Of a DNA stretch of 64,000 bases, positions 55,174 to 64,000 are shown piece by piece. The DNA is from Mycoplasmoides pirum ATCC 25960 (lineage in GTDB: Bacteria; Bacillota_I; Bacilli_A; Mycoplasmatales; Mycoplasmoidaceae), in NCBI RefSeq assembly GCF_000685905.1, contig NZ_JMKZ01000001.1, forward strand, positions 248,001 to 312,000. Direction: 5' to 3'. The notes beneath the pieces were generated by a model that was not told where the DNA came from, ran no database searches, and saw only the letters and a list, made by a program, of their open reading frames with translations. Position 1 is the first letter of the stretch. Each line of letters starts with the position of its first letter. A program made the translations under genes and the position numbers.

Positions 55174-56151
55174 ATGTCAGATTTTAATAACGAATATGTT
55201 TCAAAATTAAATCGTGCACAAACTAATGCTTATGTAAGCAAATTTTTAGAATTGTTATTAAAAAAAATAATGAATTCTCACAATTTAATGTTGGTTATTC
55301 CACCAATTTTTACTAGTGAAAAAAATAATTTTATTGTTAATAATAATTTTCGAACTATTGATTTTGACAATGCTTTTTCAAAAAATATTTTTAAAGTTAT
55401 TGATTTTTTAGATAAATGATTATATTTGTATATAAGACAATCAAATGTTCAATTAAATTCAGGAATTGTTTGTTTCAATAATCAAGTATTTAGAGATGCT
55501 GATATTGAAAATTTTAAAAGAATTTCTATTCCTTGTTTATCATTTGTAGTTTCAATACAAAGATTAGATTACTCTAATACTTTTTTAATAAATCAATCAA
55601 AAAAAATTATTAGTTTATTAAACGAAATTTTTTTAGAAATTCAAATTGATAATTTTAAATCTGATAAATCAATTAAAGAATTTAAAGAAATGAATTTAAC
55701 TACTTTTTTAAAAAATAATAAAAAAATGTCTATTGATGATATTTTAATTCATCAAACTGCAGAAAATCCAATATTATTATCTAATTTTAACGATTCGAAA
55801 TTATTTAAAGAAATATTTCCTTACGCAGAAAATAATTTTATTCATAGTGAAATGAATAATATTTTTTTGCAATTTTATAGTCAAAAAAACATTGTATTAG
55901 ATTTTTTTAATATTTGTTTACAACCAACATACGAAAAACTTAAAGAATTAGATTTTTATGAAAAAGAAATATATATTTCAAAACTAAGTAAAGTATATAA
56001 AAATTCAGAATGAACTTATATTGTTAATATCAATTTAGCAAACATTTTACTTTGATTGTTAGATAAGCAACATTATTCTGAAATTTTTTCTGGTCCATTT
56101 GGTGATGAATTTTATGAAAACATATTAAACAACGAAAGAGATGTATTATAA
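55174..56151 (+). CDS. Divergent asparagine synthetase A-like protein
   Basis: 325 residues with TGA-Trp codons. The order of motifs recalls AsnA, the ammonia-using asparagine synthetase of class II aaRS fold (about 330 residues): RAQTNAYVSKFLELLLKKIM and an IPPIF motif at the N-terminus, KVIDFLDKWLYLYIRQ where AsnA has SLAKWKR, then FVVSIQRLDYS where AsnA has HSVYVDQWDWE. Key ATP-binding residues are not clearly conserved, and the C-terminal motif-3 arginine is not obvious. It may be inactive or a paralogue with another role. Its position next to lysS may be chance. Confidence 0.4.
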
Positions 56152-56155
56152 AAAT

Positions 56156-57307
56156 ATGAAAAAAGTAATTATTGTTGGAGCTGGTATTTCAGGTTGCTCG
56201 ATAGCAAATCTTTTAGCAAATAAAGGCTATTTAGTAGATATTTATGAAAAAAAAGATTATGTAGGCGGTCATTGTTATGATCTTTTATCAAAAGATAAAA
56301 TTTTATATCATCAATATGGACCACATATTTTTCATACAGAACATGATGAAGTTATTAATTTCATTAGACAATTTGCCAAATTTAATAATTATATAAACAA
56401 AGTTCAAGTTAAATTGCCTAATAAAAAAACTACCAGATTACCTTTTAATTTTAAAGAAATTAAAAAAATAGATCCTAAAAATGCTAAGTCGATAATTAAT
56501 CTTTTAAAAAAATTATTTCCAAATCAACAAAAAGTTTCAATTTTGGAATTAAAAAAATATAGAGAATATGAACCTTTAAATAAAATAGTTGATTGAGTTT
56601 TAGACAATATTTATGCACCATACACATCAAAAATGTGAGGAATTAAAATTAGTGAAATAGATGAAAATGTTATCGCTAGAGTAGGTATTACTTTAAGTGA
56701 TAATGAAAGTTATTTTCCAACAGCCAAAATTCAAGGTTTGCCTATTGGTGGTTACACTAATATGATTAAAAAAATGATTGAACATCCCAATATTAATTTG
56801 AATCTAAATGTTGATGCATTAAAATTTTTAAAATTTAAAAATAATAAAACTTACTGAAAAAATAAAGAAATCAAAGATCAAATTATTTATTGCGGCCCTA
56901 TTGAAGCTTTATTAAATTACAAATTTGGAGTTTTGCCTTACCGGAGTTTAGAATTTATTTTTAAAACTTTTAATGTTTCAAAAAAACAAGAATTCCCAAT
57001 TATTAATTTGCCTAAAGATAAAAAAAGAACAAGAACTGTTGAATATAATCAAATGACTTTGCAAAAAACAAAAAAAACAATTATTTCAACAGAGTATCCG
57101 GGTGAATATAAAAGAAATGCAAAAAAATGAAATACACCTTATTATCCAATAAATAACTCTATAAATAATGCTTTATATAAAAAGTATTATAATGAATTCA
57201 AATCAATTAAAAATTTTCATTTATTAGGTAGATTAGCAGAATATAAATATCTTGATATGGATACATCCATTTTAAGTGCAATAAAATTAGCTAAAAAATT
57301 TAATTAA
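56156..57307 (+). CDS. glf: UDP-galactopyranose mutase
   Basis: 383 residues from ATG 56156; an ATG at 56141 in the same frame would add five residues. The FAD-binding Rossmann motif VIIVGAGISGCSIANLL starts at residue 4, then IYEKKDYVGGHCYD, and the Glf-specific YHQYGPHIFHTEHDEV with LPFNFKEI and a C-terminal LGRLAEYKYLDMD. Reaction: UDP-Galp to UDP-Galf, needed for galactofuranose polymers such as the galactan capsule of M. mycoides. Six or more TGA-Trp codons. It is not next to a glycosyltransferase here; the nearest is the GT2 gene about 35 kb upstream. Confidence 0.92.
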
Positions 57308-57309
57308 CA

Positions 57310-57318
57310 TGCTATAAT
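57310..57318 (+). promoter_or_regulatory. Extended -10 promoter of the rpsF operon
   Basis: TGCTATAAT is a perfect extended -10, 88 bases before the rpsF ATG. The leader in between contains no S6/S18-binding hairpin that I can support by eye. Confidence 0.6.
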
Positions 57319-57405
57319 GCTAATAGCTTTTAATTAATAAATATTTAAATTATTTGCTTGCAAAATTTAAATTTGCATACCCATAAGGAAATTAAATTTA
57401 AAAAT

Positions 57406-58584
57406 ATGTCTAAATATGAAATTGTAGTGCTTCTTAGCTCTAAATTAACAGTTGATGAAGCTGATAAAGTTTTAACTGACTTAAATAAAAATATTAAAGT
57501 TGAAAATCTTGAATCTAAGTTTTTAGGTACTTGAGAATTAGCTTACCCTATTAATAATGAAACGTTAGCGCATTATTATCAAATTAATTTTGATGGCGAG
57601 GGTAATAGTTTTGTTGATTGAAAAAGATTGGTTTTAATTAATAAATCCGTTTTGCGTCATTTAATCATTAATTTATCAAAAGATTATGGTGCACGTGCTT
57701 CTGAAAATGAGAAAAAATTACGAATTTCTGTTTCTAGAAAAATTAAGTATGATGAAATTATGAACAATCCTGATTATGTTGCACCTAAACAAGGTCCACA
57801 AATTATTGTTAAGAAAAAACGTAAAGATGAATGAACATTAGTTACTAGAATAGGTGCTAATGGACCTGAAGATATTACTGTTAAAAATCCTAAATTTAAA
57901 AAATCTAAATTTGCTGAATTACCCGAATATAAAATTCCATCCAAGCGTGTTCCAAATTCTACTAGTGAAAATGAAATTATTTCTGAATCAAAAAACACTA
58001 AAATTGATTTAGAAATTAAAACACCAAAAGTAGAAGAAAATGTTGTTGAAAAATCAACATTAAAAATTGATGAATTTGTTACTCAAAAAAATATTAAAAA
58101 TGAAGTTGATGATAAAAAACATCATAGTAAAATTTCTCATCAATCTGTTTCAAATAATAATGCAAAAAAAGAACATCATATTAAAAAAGATAAAAAATCA
58201 ACTAATTCATTTGAATCAAAAAATGATGTTAAAAAGAAGGATCATGTAATTTCAAAACCTTCAAAAGAAATTAAAACAAATAAATTGACAAAAACAGTTG
58301 TTAAAAAAGATACTAAACAAATTAAAGAAGACAAAAAAGAAGTTTCAAAAATTTCAACACCTAAAAAAGTTATTTTGAAACCTGTATCTTCTAAAGTGTC
58401 AAAAACTAAAGTTACAGATAATGCAAAAAAAACAACTACTAAAAAACCAGTAACTGCAAATTCTAAAAAAGAAGTTTCTAAAAAACCAATTGCATCTAAC
58501 AAGAAAAAAGAAACATCAATTGAAAAAACAATTACAAAAAAACTTGTAAAAAATAAACCAACTACTGCTAAGAAAAAGAAATAG
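57406..58584 (+). CDS. rpsF: 30S ribosomal protein S6 with about 290-residue Lys-rich tail
   Basis: 392 residues, while normal S6 is about 95-140. The S6 fold spans residues about 1-95 (MSKYEIVVLLSSKLTVDEAD, LGTWELAYPINNETLAHYYQ, RLVLINKSVLRHLIINL). From about residue 100 the frame runs on through basic linker (PQIIVKKKRKDEW) and a long low-complexity Lys/Ser/Thr/Val region with repeated KK-x-KK spacing, down to a KPTTAKKKK end. Only TGA codons (Trp) occur inside, and the usual ssb gene follows directly, so this is one gene. Tail role unknown: RNA or DNA binding is plausible. Confidence 0.9.
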
Positions 58585-58594
58585 GGATTAATTA

Positions 58595-59107
58595 ATGAAC
58601 CGAGTTACTTTGGCAGGTTATTTAGCACAAGATCCCACACCATTAAATTCTTCTTCAAAAAATGATTTTGTTGGTGTGAGATTCACAGTTGCAGTTAAAG
58701 ACTTACGTGATAGAAATATTGGTGAAACGCATTTTCTTAATTGCGTAGCTTGATCGAACACAGCTAGTTACATTCAAAAAAATTTAAAACGTGGTGATTT
58801 TATAGTTGGTGATGGTCGAATTAGAATGAATAAATTTGTTAATTCAGAAGGAAAAAATATTTCTAGAACAGAAATTGTTATTGACACAGTTGCAGCACCA
58901 GGTTCGAGAAGAAATAGTAATAATGTTACTCAACAAATAACAACAACAGAATTAGAAAATATTGATAATGCATTTCCTGATACCATTGATATAGATTTGA
59001 ATTTAGATGAAGCATTTAGTGTAAAAGAAGTTGATAAAGAAGATACAAACAATCCAAAAGAAAATAAAGAAAATACTCTTCCTTGATCTGATGATCTAGA
59101 AGATTAG
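58595..59107 (+). CDS. ssb: Single-stranded DNA-binding protein
   Basis: 170 residues with two TGA-Trp codons. N-terminal OB-fold: MNRVTLAGYLAQDPTPLNSS, FTVAVKDLRDRN, THFLNCVAWSNTASYI and RGDFIVGDGRIRM. A polar acidic linker follows and the C-terminus ends WSDDLED, an acidic tip like the protein-docking tip of other SSBs, though not the standard DDDIPF. It protects single-stranded DNA at forks. Standard place between rpsF and rpsR. Confidence 0.95.
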
Positions 59108-59116
59108 GAGCACATT

Positions 59117-59506
59117 ATGAGTGATAATTTAAAAATAAAACAACCAGCAAATAATATTTCTGAAGATGATCAAACAAAAAAAACAGAAAAAGTTGAATTA
59201 GAAAATAAAGATAAATCATTAGGAAGCTATACAAAAAGAAATTTCCGTCCAAAAGAAAATATAAGCATTTCTACTAATCGTAAAAAAACTTTTAAACCAC
59301 GCGGAAGAAAAATATGTCATTTTTGTGCTAGCGGTGTTTTAAAAATTGATTACAAAGATAAAGCATTATTAGAAAAGTATATTAATTTGTATGCAAAAAT
59401 TCTTTCACGTCGTCAAACAGGTAATTGTGCAATGCATCAACGACATTTATCTAATGCTATTAAAAGAGCAAGAGTTATTGCATTATTACCATTTGTTCGA
59501 GATTAA
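59117..59506 (+). CDS. rpsR: 30S ribosomal protein S18 with N-terminal extension
   Basis: 129 residues; normal S18 is about 75-80. Core from about residue 65: [60 protein letters not shown]. The first 60 residues form a charged, basic extension. S18 binds S6 in the platform of the small subunit. Preceded by GGAG nine bases before the ATG. Confidence 0.94.
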   Translation: MSDNLKIKQPANNISEDDQTKKTEKVELENKDKSLGSYTKRNFRPKENISISTNRKKTFKPRGRKICHFCASGVLKIDYKDKALLEKYINLYAKILSRRQTGNCAMHQRHLSNAIKRARVIALLPFVRD

Positions 59507-59527
59507 TTTTTATACAAGAGTTAATTT

Positions 59528-59968
59528 ATGAAAGTAATTTTAATTAAAAATGTACCTAATTTAGGAAAAACTAATGCTGTAGTTGATGTTAAAGAAGGAT
59601 ATGCTAAAAATTACTTGATAAAAAATAAATTAGCCATTGTTTATAATGATACTAACAAGAAAGAATTAGATAAAAAATTAATTGATATCAATGCTCAACA
59701 TGATTTACTATTAGCGCAAGCTGTTGTGTTAAAAAATCAACTAGAAAAATTAGAATTAAATTTTATTTTGCAAATGAACGCAAATAATAAAGCATTTGGT
59801 TCTATTAACAACAAACAAATTTTGGACGAATTAAAGTTAAAAAATATAGAAATCGATAAAGTTATGTTACCTGATAATTTGAAATTAAGTTTAGGTTTTC
59901 ATAAAATTAAAATTAAAATTTTTGAAAATGTTGAGGCAATGCTTCAAATTAATGTTAAGGGTGACTAA
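59528..59968 (+). CDS. rplI: 50S ribosomal protein L9
   Basis: 146 residues, normal length. The N-terminal domain has the L9 signature MKVILIKNVPNLGKTNAVVD and VKEGYAKNYLIKNKLAI, followed by the long connecting helix and a C-terminal FGSINNKQILDEL domain. No TGA. Ends two bases before the helicase gene. Confidence 0.96.
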   Translation: MKVILIKNVPNLGKTNAVVDVKEGYAKNYLIKNKLAIVYNDTNKKELDKKLIDINAQHDLLLAQAVVLKNQLEKLELNFILQMNANNKAFGSINNKQILDELKLKNIEIDKVMLPDNLKLSLGFHKIKIKIFENVEAMLQINVKGD

Positions 59969-59970
59969 AT

Positions 59971-61356
59971 ATGGATAATGAACAAATACAAAATGAGACA
60001 ATGCCTTATGTTGAAATCACACCTGAATTGGGCATAGAATCAGAAGAAAATGTTTTAAGTTTGTTAATTAATAATTCTGTTAGTCCAGACAATGTATTTG
60101 CAAAACTTATTGTTAGTGACTTTAGTAATCCTAATTATCGATTATTGTTCAACACTATGTTATCAATGTATGAATCAAATAAACAAATTGATTTAACAAT
60201 TGTTAAAGATAATTTACAAGTTCAAAATCATTTATCTGATGATATGCGTCATCTATTAAATATATTGGCAACTAAAAATTCTAATCCAATTATAATTGAT
60301 AACTACATTCAATTAATAAGAATGGCTTCAATGTTAAGAGAGTTAAAAAAATTAAGTCAAGATATTTTAGATTCTCATATTAATTTTTTAGAATTTGATG
60401 ATCAATTAGCTATTTTCGAACATCGTTTTTCAAATATTATTAAGAGCACAAATAAAAATTTAGTTTTACCTATTAATAATTATGTTGATAAATATAAAAA
60501 TAAATTTGAAAAATCATATTTCAATACTATTACAACAGGAACAAAAACTAATTTTGAAAGAATTGACGAATTAACAAATGGTTTTCAACCAGGTGATTTA
60601 ATTATTCTTGCTGCTAGACCTGGTCGTGGTAAAACTGCTTTTTCTGTTAACTTAATTGTTAATGTTGCAAAAAATCTAGAACCTGATGAAACAGTAGTTA
60701 TGTTTTCTTTAGAAATGGGTGGCGAACAAATTGTTCATCGTATTGTTTCTGCTGAATCAATGATTAACTTTAATTTAGCTAAAGTTAAGAATCTTGATAG
60801 TCAATCAAGTAGTCAAATTGTTGCAACTTTAAATAAAATAAATGATTTACCGATTTTAATTGATGATTCTAGTGATATTTCGTTAACAGAAATTAGAAGT
60901 CGTTTGCAACAAATAGCTAATACAAAAAAAATTAAATTAGTTGTTATTGATTATTTACAATTAGTAAAAGTAACAAGAACACATTCAATGATGACTAGAC
61001 AACAAGAGGTTGCAATGATATCTCATAGTTTGAAATCATTAGCTAGAGAATTAGAAATTCCAATTATTGCAATTGCTCAATTGTCAAGAAAAATTGAAGA
61101 ACGTCGCGGAGCATCAAGCCAACCCATATTATCTGATCTTAGAGAATCAGGTTCTATTGAACAAGATGCTGATTTAGTTTGTTTCTTGCACACAGTTGAA
61201 AGTGATGACGAAATGAATAGTTTAAATCAAGATAATGTTGATATTGAATTCATTATTGCTAAACATCGTAATGGTGCTACAGGAAAAGCAGAATTAACTT
61301 TCCAAAAGTCTATTAGTAAATTTATATCAAAAAGCAATACATACACAAAGGAATAA
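59971..61356 (+). CDS. dnaB: Replicative DNA helicase DnaB
   Basis: 461 residues. An N-terminal helical domain (ESEENVLSLLINNSVSPDNV) is joined to a RecA-like motor: Walker A ARPGRGKTA at residues 215-223, VMFSLEMGGEQIVHR, Walker B LVVIDYLQLV and the DLRESGSIEQDADLV motif with its Gln-Asp sensor. Ring helicase of the fork. The loader genes lie about 44 kb away at 14578-16852. No TGA. Translation probably coupled to rplI (gap two bases). Confidence 0.97.
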   Translation: MDNEQIQNETMPYVEITPELGIESEENVLSLLINNSVSPDNVFAKLIVSDFSNPNYRLLFNTMLSMYESNKQIDLTIVKDNLQVQNHLSDDMRHLLNILATKNSNPIIIDNYIQLIRMASMLRELKKLSQDILDSHINFLEFDDQLAIFEHRFSNIIKSTNKNLVLPINNYVDKYKNKFEKSYFNTITTGTKTNFERIDELTNGFQPGDLIILAARPGRGKTAFSVNLIVNVAKNLEPDETVVMFSLEMGGEQIVHRIVSAESMINFNLAKVKNLDSQSSSQIVATLNKINDLPILIDDSSDISLTEIRSRLQQIANTKKIKLVVIDYLQLVKVTRTHSMMTRQQEVAMISHSLKSLARELEIPIIAIAQLSRKIEERRGASSQPILSDLRESGSIEQDADLVCFLHTVESDDEMNSLNQDNVDIEFIIAKHRNGATGKAELTFQKSISKFISKSNTYTKE

Positions 61357-61358
61357 TT

Positions 61359-62834
61359 ATGAACATAAAATACAAAAATTTATTAATCAAAATAGCATTG
61401 CTTTTTATAATTCTTTGCATTCCTTTATTAGCTTTAACTTCTTGTGGTGCTCCAGCGTCAAATAAATATTTAACTTTAGTTTCTGAATTTAATAATTTAT
61501 TAAGATATCCAAATCCATCTAACGAACAAGAAACAATAGATAAAGATAAAACAATAAAAGTTCATTATTCATTATTGGCAAGAGCGGGTCAATCAAATGT
61601 AAATAAATGAAGTTTTGTTGTAAATAATGCAACTTCTACTGATCAAAATCAACCTTTAACTAGTGATAAAATTGATAATTCATTTTTAAATATTTATGGC
61701 ACTTTAGTTAATACTATTGCTTATAACATAGCTTATCCTGCTAGTGTTTTTGCAACAACTGTTTCTAGTTATAATCGTAGCTTAGGGGATGATAAAAATC
61801 CAAACATAATAAATTTGTTTAAAGATGATAAAAATAATTTCATTCCTAATAATAGTGATTTTTACAAAGGAATGTCAAATAATTTGTTAGTAGCTAACAA
61901 TGAAAATAATATTAACTTTGGTATTTCTGATTTAACTTTTAATTTTAAAAAAATTAATAGTTCAGGTGCGGTGGATAATACTGGTGTAAACAATGGTATT
62001 ATTGATGCAAGAAAAAATGGAACATATGATAATAGCGGAAAAGAAATAACTGATAATGCATCAGATATGACAAAAAACAATGTTAACAATCGTTTAAGTA
62101 AAATGTATGCTATAACAGATATTGCAGTTTATTTTCGTTATTATATTGCTGGTTCTGATCAAGGTAGTGTTTCACCAAGTAGAAATCAAATTGTTGTTTC
62201 TAATCCAACTGATGATATAGGCAAAAAAAATAAAGAAATTTTAGATAATCAATTTCAAAAAATATTTAATAAAAAACCCGAAAGTTACACATATAAATTA
62301 TCAATGAATGATATGGTAGCCATTTTACTTTATGGTGCTACAGATATTAAAAAAGATGAACAAGATCCAAATAAATTAAATTACAAAATAACTCCATCTA
62401 TAGTTCAATCATTAACTCCTTTATCATGACTAACTAATGAAAGTTTTACATTAGTTAATGGCGATCCTAATAATCCACAAAAAAATTTGTTTAAGATAGA
62501 CAATGATTTATTAAACAATTTAATTGATCCAAGCAAAATATTGACTGAAAGACAATTTGAAGATAAAGGATTAACAATTGAGCAACAAAGAACTCAAACT
62601 TTTTTAGGCAGAACTAATGCAATTGATTTACAATCACGTGCTTTTATTTCTGAAATTAATGTCAAAAATATAGCAGTTTCTGAATTAAAAAAGCAAATTT
62701 TAAAAATTGATAATAATCAAAACAATTTATTAAATTTCACAATTGAAGACTATTATTCTCAATATTTTAAATCATTGATTAGTGATGATAATTTTGCTCC
62801 TTTTGTTGAAGATATAACATTACCTACTTCATAG
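61359..62834 (+). CDS. Lipoprotein of unknown function
   Basis: 491 residues with TGA-Trp codons. The signal peptide ends with lipobox LALTSC (Cys29), so it should be lipid-anchored on the outside. The mature part is Asn/Asp-rich, without tandem repeats or a known catalytic motif; segments such as YKLSMNDMVAILLYGATDIK and FIEINVKNIAVSELKK-like stretches look folded rather than linker. It starts two bases after dnaB and precedes ung; a lipoprotein gene between dnaB and ung is a conserved position in pneumoniae-group mycoplasmas, as I recall. No function known to me. Confidence 0.7.
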
Positions 62835-62852
62835 AATTTATAAATAGCAAAC

Positions 62853-63515
62853 ATGTTAACAAATTTAATAAAAAATCTAAATACAAATTGACGTGATAGT
62901 TTATTAAAACAAATTAATTATTCTTATTTTGACAATCTTAATAAAATTGTTACCAATTCTTATTTAAATAATGAAGTTTTTCCCAAAAAAGAAAATATAT
63001 TTAATGCATTTAATTTTTTTAATGTTGAAGAAACAAAAGTAGTGATTATTGGACAAGATCCATATCATAATAATAATCAAGCTAATGGATTAGCTTTTGG
63101 TATCAATCCTAATTGTAAATTTCCGCCTAGTTTATCAAATATAGCAATAGAATTGAAAAATGATTTAAATGTTGAATTGAAAGATTATTCCTTAGTTTCA
63201 TGAGCAAAACAAAAAATTTTATTGTTAAATACTAATTTAACTGTAATGTCACATAAACCTTTAAGTCATTCTAAAATTGGTTGAGAAAATCTAATTATTA
63301 ATGAACTTAAATATTTATTAACTGTGAAACCAAATGTTATTTTTGTTTCGTGAGGTCAACATGCTAAAAAAATTATTGATTTATTGAATGTCAAATATTT
63401 AGTATCATCAGCTCATCCTTCGCCATTTAGTGCTCACAATTTCTTTAATACAAAACCTTTTAGTAAAATAAATAATTTTTTACTTGAAACTAGACAAGCA
63501 ATTATAAATTGATAA
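62853..63515 (+). CDS. ung: Uracil-DNA glycosylase
   Basis: 220 residues with five TGA-Trp codons, which hide it from a standard-code search. The water-activating loop GQDPYHNNNQANGLAFG has catalytic Asp69; the FPPSLSNI motif follows, then the LLNTNLTVM strand and the Leu-loop-like HPSPFSAHNFFNTKPF with His188. It removes uracil from DNA. In an AT-rich genome with few repair genes it complements mutM. It starts 18 bases after the lipoprotein gene. Confidence 0.95.
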
Positions 63516-64000
63516 ATGGTAAAATTATTACCTATGAATAACGAAATTTTTTTAATTAATAACAATGTAAAAAATTCTACAGATATCAGCGTCAATCCCG
63601 CATGAGCTATTGGTGTTTTTGCATCATTGGTAGTTTTTATATTGTTAATTTCAATTTTGAAAAAAATTTATGTTTATTTTGTGCATAAAAAACGATATTT
63701 TGTAATTCCGCATGTTAGTGTGAAAGGAATGACAAATATTGCTATGGTTATAGCAATGGCTGTTAGTCTTATCATAATAATTATGGCAATTACTGGCGGT
63801 CTTGCTGGCGTTTTATTTAGATCATATCCTGGAACAAGAGTGTCTATAGAAATTATTTTAGTTAAAATTTCAGGATTACTTTTTGGACCAATTATTGGTT
63901 TAGTGTCGGGTGCAGCAATTGATTTGTTAGCAGTTACTTTGTCAGCTGGTTTTTTTCATTATGGTTATTTTATGGCAGCAATGCTAACGGGGTTATTAGC
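63516..64000 (+). CDS. ECF transporter S component, 3' partial
   Basis: About 161 residues are visible before the window ends. ATG 63516 lies at the ung stop; an in-frame ATG at 63534 may be the real start. Membrane segments begin near residues 31, 71 and 110. The stretch ILVKISGLLFGPIIGLVSGA followed by AAIDLLAVTLSAGFFHYGYF fits ECF S components (GxxxGPxxGxxxGxxxD). Substrate unknown. One TGA-Trp is visible. Confidence 0.6.

Noticed and set aside
57319-57405. S6/S18 autoregulatory leader motif before rpsF
   Set aside because: I could not find the CCG-containing bulged hairpin typical of that element.

Overview
The window is a low-GC, gene-dense segment of a mollicute chromosome. TGA must be read as tryptophan: nearly every conserved gene is cut by in-frame TGA codons that fall where its family has Trp (for example the RWNPKM motif of ribosomal protein S2 and the GRWA motif of UppS). 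All coordinates below use that code. Gene content and order resemble the Mycoplasma pneumoniae / M. penetrans side of the class. I cannot name a species. No dnaA, rRNA operon, CRISPR array, insertion sequence or prophage is visible.

Layout. 1-5231: a transketolase-like C-terminal fragment, a YneF-like protein, engB, valS and a Bax-inhibitor-like membrane protein. 5228-7428 (minus): an SprT-like protein, a YtpR-like protein and a DegV protein. 7659-14314: rpsB, a small unknown, then dnaE, a 5'-3' exonuclease, mutM and coaE packed head to tail. 14315-16997: three DnaA-box-like sites ahead of dnaB/dnaI-type helicase-loading genes, then tRNA-Leu. 17056-22895: a plastic region with a decayed glycosyltransferase copy, an unknown protein, an FMN riboswitch with a RibU-type transporter (minus strand), ppa, an intact membrane glycosyltransferase and a DUF2130-like protein. 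23027-27357: two secreted proteases side by side, a DUF31 (Mycoplasma Ig protease-like) lipoprotein and an M64 (IgA peptidase-like) anchored metalloprotease. A 17-T tract lies upstream of the second.

27569-38040 is the conserved block tsf-pyrH-frr-uppS-cdsA-dxr-rseP-polC, known from Bacillus but here without proS and separated from rpsB. ffh is convergent to it. Next come comEC (apparently frameshifted at its 5' end), holA, an unknown membrane protein, an ECF S component and tRNA-Ser. 44283-51489 is a complete F1Fo ATP synthase operon (I-B-E-F-H-A-G-D-C). It is followed by a protein that looks like a degenerate ABC ATPase fused to a membrane domain, another membrane protein, lysS, a divergent AsnA-like protein and UDP-galactopyranose mutase. 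57406-62834 holds rpsF-ssb-rpsR-rplI-dnaB and a lipoprotein. The window ends with ung and a partial ECF S component.

How the genes fit together. Replication and repair are strongly represented: two catalytic DNA polymerases, the delta subunit, replicative helicase plus loaders, SSB, the PolI-type exonuclease, mutM and ung. A second theme is the surface and uptake: two candidate immunoglobulin-directed proteases, a glycosyltransferase plus Glf (possible galactofuranose polymer), lipoproteins, and three ECF vitamin-type S components. The leads I rate highest are the protease pair with its homopolymer, the comEC frameshift, the DnaA-box cluster, the giant Lys-rich S6 tail and the degenerate ABC-like protein behind the ATP synthase operon.
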